NCBI GenBank assembly: GCA_002399565.1
Contig: DHDW01000028.1
Coordinates: 57,448-65,081 of the forward strand
Length of the DNA: 7,634 nt
From: Bacteroidales bacterium UBA4866
Lineage (GTDB): Bacteria > Bacteroidota > Bacteroidia > Bacteroidales > P3
Direction of reading: 5' to 3'
Shown: positions 1 through 5,948 of the stretch, piece by piece
Position numbering within the stretch: the first letter of the stretch is position 1
How the letters are laid out: every line of letters starts with the position of its first letter
The notes under the pieces: generated by a model
What the model saw: only the letters and a program-made list of their open reading frames with translations
What the model was told of the DNA's origin: nothing
The model's database searches: none
Position numbers and translations under genes: made by a program

Positions 1-3
1 ATC

Positions 4-45
4 AAAAAGTCGCACTTTTTAGAAGAAAAGTCGCACTTTTTTAAT
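4..45. repeat. Two 21-nt tandem units built on the palindrome AAAAAGT-CGC-ACTTTTT
   Basis: Two adjacent units (4-24 and 25-45) are nearly identical. Each contains a palindrome with A-rich left arm, CGC centre and T-rich right arm: 4-20 in the first, about 26-40 in the second. The period is 21 nt, about two helical turns. Each palindrome could form a weak, mostly A-T hairpin followed by a T run, so a minor terminator role cannot be excluded, but it lies far beyond the end of porQ. The unit sits directly before a second, unrelated short-repeat array. Its function is unknown to me. Confidence 0.75.
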
Positions 46-48
46 CTG

Positions 49-103
49 AGATAACTATCGCAGAGTTGTGAGATAACTATCTTGGGCTTGCCAGATAACT
101 ATC
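49..103. repeat. Three-copy array, 11-nt core AGATAACTATC at exact 22-nt period
   Basis: The core AGATAACTATC is found without mismatch at 49-59, 71-81 and 93-103. The two spacers (60-70 and 82-92) are each 11 nt and unlike each other, so the period is exactly 22 nt and only the core is conserved. The core holds an imperfect palindrome, GATA-AC-TATC. Identical cores with divergent spacers suggest repeated binding sites on one face of the helix, or a dispersed short repeat, rather than a recent simple duplication. The array is too short in both repeat and spacer to be a CRISPR. It lies about 115 nt beyond the 3' end of porQ. Confidence 0.8.
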
Positions 104-219
104 GTAAATGAAAATAACATTATATAAACAAAATCCTATAGCATAAAAAGCTGAGGAGATGCTTGTAAAGTTTTCAAATACAAAAGGAATGTGTTTCTAA
201 ACAAGGATTTGAAAGAGAA

Positions 220-1248
220 CTACAATTTAACAAGTAGGGTTAAATGGTTTGGAGAGCCGTATTTGTGGTATTCATTTCTTGCGTAGCTCAACTGAAAACG
301 TTTTATGTTTATTCCAAATCCATAGGAAAAGCCTGCTAAAGAAAAAGCATCATTCAAATACATTTCACGACTTTGCTTCCAGCTATAACCAAAGGCCAAG
401 TAAAAACTCTTTGAAAGTTCAAAATTAACCCCAACATTCAAGTGCCTAAACATATTATCTAATGTTCCTAAGAAATGATTTTCTCTTTTAATTTCATTTG
501 TAAAAGGATCAATTTCATCTCTTGGATTTAGAGGGTCGTCTTCTCTTAAGTCCCATTTCTGCAAATTAGTTACCATAGCAAAGACTTGCAAAGGTGCATG
601 CTTTAGTTTTTTTGACACACCAAGTTCAAGCTGGAAAGGAAGTTTCTCTTCAATATCATTAAACGATTTAAGCTGAGTACCAAAATTTCTTGCCATAAGT
701 GTTGCTGTAAAGCTTCTGTTATTGCTTATGTAAGTTGCTGCTAAATCAAAAGCTAATGCAATAGAAGAATAATCTTCGTATTGGGAGAAAATAGGTTTAA
801 GATTGGCTCCAATATAAACATTACTATCCAACATTCTTCCCCAACCTATGGTAAACATATAGTCATTAGCAGTAAAATCTCCAACTTCATCTCCATTAGG
901 TAGAGTTCTTTGGAATTTCCCATAGCCAATATAGTTTAAACCAAAGCTTAAGCTACCAATTTTGTTGAAAGTGTGACTGTAAGCAACGTTGCCTTGCCAA
1001 ATTCCTGCAAACAAATCAGTGTAGCCAACAGCAAACTGATTATTCATTTCCTTTGATAATATAGAAGGATTGGTTATACCTACAGATATATCGTTAACTT
1101 TCCAGGCAAGAAAATCCATCCCCAGATTTGCAACACGAGCAGAGGAACGCAGATTTAAAACAGAGTAAGCCTCGTAAATTTCTTGTTGAGCCTTTGAAAC
1201 AAAAAATGCACAACAAAGCAAAAGGGTGAATGCAATTTTCTTAAGCAT
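220..1248 (-). CDS. porQ: Type IX secretion system protein PorQ (outer-membrane beta-barrel)
   Basis: This 342-residue protein starts with a signal peptide (positive MLKK, a hydrophobic stretch to about residue 18, likely cleavage after SKA before QQ). The rest alternates amphipathic strands typical of a FadL/PorV-like outer-membrane barrel. The early segment with 'YSVLNLRSSARVANLG', followed by 'NPSIL', matches what I recall of PorQ, and the length fits the family (about 330-350). In known systems PorQ belongs to the outer-membrane attachment complex with PorU, PorV and PorZ, which processes cargo carrying C-terminal sorting domains and anchors it to the surface. No other T9SS gene lies in the window, which is usual because por genes are scattered. 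The start is the ATG at 1246-1248; the stop is TAG. The gene is divergent from the barrel pair. The main alternative is another PorV-family barrel protein. Confidence 0.85.
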   Translation of the reverse strand: MLKKIAFTLLLCCAFFVSKAQQEIYEAYSVLNLRSSARVANLGMDFLAWKVNDISVGITNPSILSKEMNNQFAVGYTDLFAGIWQGNVAYSHTFNKIGSLSFGLNYIGYGKFQRTLPNGDEVGDFTANDYMFTIGWGRMLDSNVYIGANLKPIFSQYEDYSSIALAFDLAATYISNNRSFTATLMARNFGTQLKSFNDIEEKLPFQLELGVSKKLKHAPLQVFAMVTNLQKWDLREDDPLNPRDEIDPFTNEIKRENHFLGTLDNMFRHLNVGVNFELSKSFYLAFGYSWKQSREMYLNDAFSLAGFSYGFGINIKRFQLSYARNEYHKYGSPNHLTLLVKL

Positions 1249-1311
1249 AAAAAATAATTATTAGTTCTAATAATGATATAAAACGATGCAATATATAAAT
1301 TATTATTTGCG

Positions 1312-1346
1312 TTTGAAATTATAATAAAGGTTAACCTAAGTTCAAA
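1312..1346. promoter_or_regulatory. Inverted repeat in the porQ / barrel-gene divergent region, possible overlapping promoters or operator
   Basis: TTTGAAATTA (1312-1321) and TAAGTTCAAA (1337-1346) are inverted copies matching at 9 of 10 positions, 15 nt apart. Between them lies the perfect 10-bp palindrome AGGTTAACCT (1328-1337). Read as Bacteroidota promoters, each strand shows TTTG, 21 nt, then an imperfect -7 box (TAAGTTCA on plus, TAATTTCA on minus, against TAnnTTTG). The plus-strand reading would leave a leader of only about 10 nt, so an operator is an equally fair reading. I see no closer promoter match in the 110-bp gap. Confidence 0.35.
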
Positions 1347-1358
1347 AACTAAAAACCT

Positions 1359-2237
1359 ATGAGACGGATACTTTTAATTATATCTCTTGTCTGCTTAGCT
1401 CTTACATTATTTTCACAAAATAACAATCAGAATATTAATGTAAGGATTGGAAGTGAAAGGATAGGGGATTCAATTTTTTACAAGAAAATTACTAAAACAA
1501 GAATTGGAGACCAAGTAAGGGTTGATGAAGAAATACTTTCATCTTCTAAGGTAAAAGAAGAGGAATTAAATACTACAAAACAAAACTCTAACGCTGCACA
1601 AGCTAATCAAACTATTCAAAATAATACAAATAAAAATCTCCAAGCATTTATAATAGGAATTAATATAGACTTTACAACGCTCAATAATAACCAGAGATTG
1701 AATTCTCTTTTAGGGATGAAGGGAATAAATAATCTTAATTTGGGAGGAGATATATCTTTAGGAGGTAGATTTGGAAATGGAATTGAGTTTAAGGTAAGTT
1801 ATGGAGTAGAATCAATAATCAATAGAACGAGTAATAAAACCTTAAAGTCAATTTCAAATACTGGGACATTAACCTTTGGTTATCCTTTTATTTTGAAGAA
1901 TGATGAGTATATGATAGTCCCATATACTGGATTGGGGTATAATTTAACTAATTTACAATATTCAAGAACTTATAGTAGGGCAATTTCATTTGAAGAGTTA
2001 AAAGAAAGTTCTTGGGCGGTTTTAAGTCATAATTTATATATTCCTTTGGGTGTTGAATTTCGTTATAGACTACTGCCAATTTCTTATTTGTCTTTTGGCT
2101 TAGAATATCGCTTAAATGTGTTTAATACTGGAGCACTTTTGCCAAACACTTTGCAAAGAGTAGATAATTTCCCAAAGTTTACAATAAATAATTTAGCAAT
2201 AAAAATAGGTTTAACAGGAATTTTCAATAAAAACTAA
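1359..2237 (+). CDS. Outer-membrane beta-barrel protein, paralogue 1 of a tandem pair
   Basis: The product has 292 residues. A signal peptide (MRR plus a hydrophobic core, cleavage near residue 20 at FSQ/NNN) is followed by a polar Asn/Gln-rich stretch to about residue 96. From about residue 97 amphipathic strands suggest a small outer-membrane barrel. The neighbour downstream is a homologue along its whole length: both have a G-D-S motif at residues 36-38, a GYP...KN(D/E)..MIVP..G.G.N block, N.YIPLG.EFR(Y/F), and a final QRV..FP....NN.AIKIG segment. The proteins end a few residues after that segment, as expected for a barrel finishing in its last strand. The 19-nt gap to the next gene implies one transcript. 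I do not recognise a named family; cargo or partner is unknown. No T9SS C-terminal sorting domain is evident. Confidence 0.75.
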   Translation: MRRILLIISLVCLALTLFSQNNNQNINVRIGSERIGDSIFYKKITKTRIGDQVRVDEEILSSSKVKEEELNTTKQNSNAAQANQTIQNNTNKNLQAFIIGINIDFTTLNNNQRLNSLLGMKGINNLNLGGDISLGGRFGNGIEFKVSYGVESIINRTSNKTLKSISNTGTLTFGYPFILKNDEYMIVPYTGLGYNLTNLQYSRTYSRAISFEELKESSWAVLSHNLYIPLGVEFRYRLLPISYLSFGLEYRLNVFNTGALLPNTLQRVDNFPKFTINNLAIKIGLTGIFNKN

Positions 2238-2256
2238 TCAAAAAAAATTATTAAGT

Positions 2257-3096
2257 ATGAAAAAGACAATTCTATTAGTCCTTGCTCTTGGAGCTTGTGC
2301 AATTTCACAAGGACAAAATGTTAGTAAAACAACAACAACGGTTGTAGAAACAAAAGAAGTTGGTGATTCAACCATAACAACACAAACCATAACAACAACT
2401 ATTGATGGAAAAACTACTATTGAAAAAGAAGTAAAAATAGATAGATACATTTCCGATAATGTCCCAGAAGTTTATCAAGCAAAGACTGATATTAATAGGA
2501 AAAAAGCAAAGTTTATATCTGGTTTAAGTTTTACTGGCTCATTCCTTAATGATAATAAAGCCATAAATAATAAGTTAGCGATGAGAGATATTAACGACTT
2601 TAATTTTGGATTACTTTTTAACATTGGTGGAGTAACACCTTTTGGATTAGAAATTGTTATGGACTTGGGATTTGAAGGAAATGTAAATAAATCTAATAAT
2701 AAACAATTAAATGTATTAACATCTTTAATTAGTCTTAACTTAGGTTATCCAGTTATTAAATTGAAAAATGAGAGATTTATGATAGTTCCAAGAGTTGGGA
2801 TTGGATTAAATGCTAATCAATATAATTATGTAAGAACTTCTGACAATAATTTAACTATGGATTCCATTGCTGGAAATGCTTGGACAATTACTCAGAACAA
2901 CAATTTCTATATTCCACTTGGATTAGAATTTCGTTTTGGAGGACCAAAGGAATATTTTGTTATTGCAGGAGAATATCGCCACACATTCTATTTTTCCAAT
3001 TCATATCTATCTCTCTCAAAACAAAGAGTATCTGATTTTCCTGACTTAGGATTAAATAATATAGCAATTAAGATTGGATTTGTTGGAATGCTATAA
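2257..3096 (+). CDS. Outer-membrane beta-barrel protein, paralogue 2 of a tandem pair
   Basis: This 279-residue protein has a signal peptide (MKKTILLVLALGACAISQGQ, cleavage near residue 20). A Thr-rich stretch follows, with alternating Thr/Ile/Val and charged residues (about 25-65, G-D-S at 36-38), which could form extended strands. The remaining 200 residues or so form a predicted barrel sharing the conserved blocks listed for the gene upstream. The cysteine in the signal peptide (ACAIS) lacks a good lipobox context, so I favour an ordinary signal peptide. Starting ATG at 2257 gives a proper leader, and an A-rich sequence precedes it without a Shine-Dalgarno, as usual in Bacteroidota. It is probably co-transcribed with its paralogue and ends before a strong terminator. 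Substrate and function are unknown. Confidence 0.75.
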   Translation: MKKTILLVLALGACAISQGQNVSKTTTTVVETKEVGDSTITTQTITTTIDGKTTIEKEVKIDRYISDNVPEVYQAKTDINRKKAKFISGLSFTGSFLNDNKAINNKLAMRDINDFNFGLLFNIGGVTPFGLEIVMDLGFEGNVNKSNNKQLNVLTSLISLNLGYPVIKLKNERFMIVPRVGIGLNANQYNYVRTSDNNLTMDSIAGNAWTITQNNNFYIPLGLEFRFGGPKEYFVIAGEYRHTFYFSNSYLSLSKQRVSDFPDLGLNNIAIKIGFVGML

Positions 3097-3122
3097 GAAT
3101 TAATCATAGCTAATTCAACAAA

Positions 3123-3165
3123 AAAATAACTCCTTATTTCTAAAATTAGAATAAGGAGTTATTTT
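3123..3165. terminator. Bidirectional rho-independent terminator between convergent genes
   Basis: Arms 3123-3138 and 3150-3165 pair perfectly (core AATAACTCCTTATT against AATAAGGAGTTATT). Further pairing of CTAA with TTAG continues into the loop with a one-base bulge. On the plus strand the stem is followed by a T-rich run. On the minus strand the A run at 3120-3126 becomes a U tract. It therefore suits both the barrel pair, ending at 3096, and the mutase gene, ending at 3193. A smaller hairpin (GAATTA/TAATTC, 3097-3102 and 3111-3116) precedes it. Confidence 0.85.
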
Positions 3166-3192
3166 ATTATTTGAACTTAATCTACTATTGAA

Positions 3193-5340
3193 CTATTTGT
3201 TAGCTTCAATTAGAAGGTTAAGTATTTTTATTGCACATTCAGAGATAATTGATCCAGGACCAAATACTGCTGCAGCACCTGCTTTGTATAGATAATCGTA
3301 ATCTTGAGGAGGAATAACACCACCAACAATAACAACTATATCTTCTCTTCCAAGTTTCTTCAACTCTTCAATTACTTGAGGGACTAAAGTTTTGTGTCCT
3401 GCTGCAAGTGATGAAACTCCAAGAACGTGAACATCGTTTTCTACGGCTTGCTTAGCTGCTTCTGCTGGAGTTTGGAAAAGTGGTCCCATATCAACATCAA
3501 ATCCGATGTCAGCATATCCTGTTGCTACAACCTTAGCTCCACGGTCATGTCCATCTTGTCCCATTTTAGCCACCATAATTCTTGGTCGGCGTCCTTCCAT
3601 TGAAGCAAATTTATCTGCAAGTTCTACTGCTTTCTTAAAGCTTGAACTATCTTTTGTTTCTGCACTATACACGTTTGAAATAAGATTTATTTTTGCTTTA
3701 TAACGTCCAAAATGTTTTTCCATTGCCATTGAAATCTCTCCCAATGAAGCTCTCTTTCTTGCACAATCAATAGCATATTCCAACAGGTTCCCGTTTCCAG
3801 TTCTTGCAACTTCAGAAAGTCTTTCCAATGATTCTTGACATTCTTTTTCATTACGATTTGCTCTTAGTTCAGCTAAACGTTTTAATTGAGCTTCTCTAAC
3901 AACAGTATTGTCTACTTCAAGAGTTTCAATTGGGTCTTCTTTTTCCAAACGATATTTGTTAACTCCCAAAATAGTATCTCTGTTTGAGTCAATGCGAGCT
4001 TGTTTTCTTGCTGCTGCTTCTTCAATTCTCATTTTAGGAACTCCACTTTCAATTGCAGCTGCCATTCCTCCCAATTTTTCAACTTCTTGGATATGTTGCC
4101 AAGCTTTGTGTGCAATTTCGTGAGTAAGACTTTCAACATAGTAGGAACCTGCCCATGGATCAACACTTTTGCAAATATTTGTTTCTTCTTGAAGATAGAT
4201 TTGAGTGTTACGAGCAATTCTGGCAGAGAAATCTGTTGGCAAAGCAATTGCTTCATCAAGTGCGTTTGTATGTAGTGATTGTGTGTGTCCAAGTGCTGCT
4301 GCTGTTGCTTCAACGCATGTTCTTGCAACATTATTAAATGGATCTTGTTCGGTTAATGACCATCCGGAAGTTTGAGAGTGTGTTCTTAGTGCAAGTGATT
4401 TTTGGCTTTTAGGGTTGAATTGACTAACCAATTTAGCCCAAAGCATTCTTGCTGCTCTCATTTTTGCTATTTCCATAAAATGATTCATCCCTATTGCCCA
4501 GAAGAATGATAGTCTTGGTGCAAATTGGTCTATGCTCATTCCTGCATTAATACCTGCTCTCAAATATTCTAATCCGTCAGCTAAGGTATAAGCCATTTCA
4601 ATATCACAAGTTGCACCTGCTTCTTGCATGTGATAACCTGAAATAGATATTGAATTGAACTTAGGCATATTCTTTGAAGTAAATTCAAAGATATCTGCAA
4701 TTATCTTCATTGATGGTTTTGGTGGATAAATATAAGTGTTTCTAACCATAAACTCTTTTAAGATGTCGTTTTGGATAGTTCCACTTAGTTTGTCCATTGA
4801 AACTCCTTGTTCTTCTGCTGCAATAATGTAGAAGGCAAGTATTGGCAATACTGCACCATTCATTGTCATTGAAACAGACATTTTATCTAATGGAATTTGA
4901 TCAAAGAGAATCTTCATATCTAAAATTGAATCCACTGCAACACCTGCTTTCCCAACATCTCCAACAACTCTTTCGTGGTCAGAGTCGTATCCTCTGTGAG
5001 TTGCAAGGTCAAAAGCAACTGAAAGTCCTTTTTGTCCTGCTGCAATATTTCTTCTGTAGAATGCATTTGATTCTTCTGCTGTTGAGAAACCTGCATATTG
5101 TCTAACAGTCCAAGGCTTCATTACATACATTGTTGAATATGGTCCACGAAGGAAAGGCGCAACTCCTGCTGCATAGTTAAGATGTTCCATATCCTCCAAA
5201 TCTTTTGGAGTGTAGATTGGTTTAACAGGTATTTGTTCTGCTGTCAACCAGTTTGTTCCGTTATCTTCTATTTTTTCCCATGCTTTTGAAGAGTTGTTCT
5301 CCTTTGCGTTGAGGTCAATATTATTAAAGTTAGGTCTCAT
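3193..5340 (-). CDS. mutB: Methylmalonyl-CoA mutase, large (catalytic, B12-binding) subunit
   Basis: This adenosylcobalamin enzyme interconverts (R)-methylmalonyl-CoA and succinyl-CoA in the cytoplasm, in propionate formation or use. At 715 residues it is full length, colinear with the Propionibacterium large subunit and with E. coli ScpA. The N-terminal TIM barrel (about 40-400) carries the expected active-site residues: Tyr82 in RQYAGFSTA, Arg200 in [12 protein letters not shown] and His237 in SGYHMQEAG (Tyr89, Arg207 and His244 of the Propionibacterium enzyme). The C-terminal cobalamin-binding domain (about 585-715) has Lys592, then GQDGHDRG with Asp596 and the lower-ligand His598, and later GVSSLAAGH and [10 protein letters not shown]. 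No small-subunit (mutA) gene, meaB chaperone or epimerase gene is adjacent, so it is either a homodimer like ScpA or its partner is encoded elsewhere. The gene stands alone between a terminator and its own promoter. Confidence 0.96.
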   Translation of the reverse strand: MRPNFNNIDLNAKENNSSKAWEKIEDNGTNWLTAEQIPVKPIYTPKDLEDMEHLNYAAGVAPFLRGPYSTMYVMKPWTVRQYAGFSTAEESNAFYRRNIAAGQKGLSVAFDLATHRGYDSDHERVVGDVGKAGVAVDSILDMKILFDQIPLDKMSVSMTMNGAVLPILAFYIIAAEEQGVSMDKLSGTIQNDILKEFMVRNTYIYPPKPSMKIIADIFEFTSKNMPKFNSISISGYHMQEAGATCDIEMAYTLADGLEYLRAGINAGMSIDQFAPRLSFFWAIGMNHFMEIAKMRAARMLWAKLVSQFNPKSQKSLALRTHSQTSGWSLTEQDPFNNVARTCVEATAAALGHTQSLHTNALDEAIALPTDFSARIARNTQIYLQEETNICKSVDPWAGSYYVESLTHEIAHKAWQHIQEVEKLGGMAAAIESGVPKMRIEEAAARKQARIDSNRDTILGVNKYRLEKEDPIETLEVDNTVVREAQLKRLAELRANRNEKECQESLERLSEVARTGNGNLLEYAIDCARKRASLGEISMAMEKHFGRYKAKINLISNVYSAETKDSSSFKKAVELADKFASMEGRRPRIMVAKMGQDGHDRGAKVVATGYADIGFDVDMGPLFQTPAEAAKQAVENDVHVLGVSSLAAGHKTLVPQVIEELKKLGREDIVVIVGGVIPPQDYDYLYKAGAAAVFGPGSIISECAIKILNLLIEANK

Positions 5341-5379
5341 TATATTTTTATTTTATATTAAAATCATGTAATTGGATTG

Positions 5380-5410
5380 CAAAATTATACCATAATCGTG
5401 AATTAACCAA
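5380..5410 (-). promoter_or_regulatory. Bacteroidota-type promoter of the mutase gene
   Basis: On the minus strand TAATTTTG (5380-5387) fits the -7 consensus TAnnTTTG exactly. A TTG (5408-5410) lies 20 nt upstream, as expected for the -33 element; a second TTTG starts 3 nt further upstream. Transcription should start around 5370-5375, giving a leader of about 30 nt. That is too short for a cobalamin riboswitch. Confidence 0.65.
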
Positions 5411-5609
5411 CAAAAACTTCTTTTTTCTTTTTTATAGTAGCTAATATACTGCTTTTTAAAATCATAAAAAGTCTTTTTTTGGATTTGAATGATAATTTGA
5501 AGTAGGATTTTTTTGGGGGGAAATGAAATTTCAATAATGCTTTTTCTGCTGGAATTTGCATATAAAAAAATTTATGTTTGAAAAAAGTTTATCAAAGCCT
5601 TATTATAGT

Positions 5610-5740
5610 TTACGTAAGTCAAGATTAAATTTTGCATCCTGCCACCTTGCATACTACATCCTGCCACCTTGCATACTACATCCTGCCACGATGTAATCAA
5701 CATCCTGCCACCTTGCAAAATTTATTCTTGATTTAAATAA
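5610..5740. repeat. 26-nt inverted repeats bracketing the 22-nt array
   Basis: The left arm 5610-5635 and the right arm 5715-5740 are inverted copies matching at 22 of 26 positions. The inner 17 positions match at 16 (GC, AAAATTTA, one mismatch, TCTTGA). The left arm begins with the palindrome TTACGTAA. The inner ends touch or overlap the edges of the core array, so array and arms form one foldback structure of about 130 nt. I see no clear target-site duplication outside it. Confidence 0.65.
5635..5711. repeat. Four-copy array, 11-nt core CATCCTGCCAC at exact 22-nt period
   Basis: CATCCTGCCAC occurs without mismatch starting at 5635, 5657, 5679 and 5701. All three spacers are 11 nt. The first two are identical (CTTGCATACTA), the third differs (GATGTAATCAA), and the sequence after the fourth core again starts CTTGCA. 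The core is GC-rich (7 of 11) inside very AT-rich DNA, which makes it conspicuous. It is not palindromic. The layout equals that of the array at 49-103, although the core is unrelated. It lies about 240-310 nt upstream of the lyase and about 300-370 nt upstream of the mutase start. Confidence 0.85.
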
Positions 5741-5759
5741 ATTTATTCTTGATTTAAGT
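5718..5759. repeat. Two 21-nt tandem units next to the 22-nt array
   Basis: Units 5718-5738 and 5739-5759 differ at only one position, near their 3' ends. The shared part includes AAATTTATTCTTGATTTAA. The first unit is also most of the right arm of the inverted repeat around the array, so the left arm exists once and the right arm twice. The period of 21 nt equals that of the palindrome pair at 4-45. Confidence 0.75.
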
Positions 5760-5898
5760 AATCTCTTTCCTTGTTTTGATAAAAATAATCTTTGACAAAG
5801 GAAAAATAAACTTAATATATATAGCGTAAATAATGTTTATTTTCAATAAAAGCATTGCTTTAGGAAGAGAATATTTTTTATTGTATTGATTTGTTTTG

Positions 5899-5906
5899 TA
5901 TTTTTG
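5899..5906 (+). promoter_or_regulatory. Probable -7 box of the lyase gene
   Basis: TATTTTTG fits the Bacteroidota -7 consensus TAnnTTTG exactly. A T-rich run and TTG lie upstream at about 5873-5883, though spacing to a clear -33 TTTG is not ideal. The predicted leader is about 35 nt. It is AT-rich and shows no Shine-Dalgarno just before the ATG at 5949. Confidence 0.55.
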
Positions 5907-5948
5907 CAGGAGAAATTTAATTTTCGTTTAATAAATAATATATAGAAT

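Larger units (their letters stand above)
5341..5948. other. 608-bp non-coding divergent region
   Basis: I find no convincing gene here; the reading frames are short and AT-rich. The outer parts hold the two outward promoters (near 5380-5410 for the mutase, near 5899 for the lyase). The middle (5610-5761) holds a repeat structure described separately: four 22-nt-period cores bracketed by inverted repeats. The stretches 5420-5600 and 5762-5880 are AT-rich sequence in which I see no further structure. No cobalamin riboswitch is apparent before the mutase. Confidence 0.7.

Noticed and set aside
104..219. Strong terminator for porQ
   Set aside because: I looked for a GC-containing stem followed by a U tract on the minus strand and found only very short stems.
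2238..2450. Antisense open frame over the start of the second barrel gene
   Set aside because: Its Val/Thr-rich translation is the complement of the Thr-rich coding repeat, and no promoter or independent signal supports it.
4029..4331. Open frame within the mutase gene in another frame of the same strand
   Set aside because: It overlaps the strongly conserved mutase frame, is Gln/Leu-rich low-complexity translation and matches nothing recognisable; it is a shadow.
5341..5420. Cobalamin riboswitch before the B12-dependent mutase
   Set aside because: The promoter match lies about 40-50 nt from the start codon, leaving too short a leader, and no B12-box-like sequence is visible.
5635..5711. 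CRISPR array
   Set aside because: Repeats and spacers are only 11 nt each, two spacers are identical, and no cas gene is present.
5635..5711. Iterons of a replication origin
   Set aside because: The 22-nt direct repeats resemble iterons in period, but there is no replication initiator gene, no recognisable DnaA box cluster, and the surrounding genes are chromosomal housekeeping genes.
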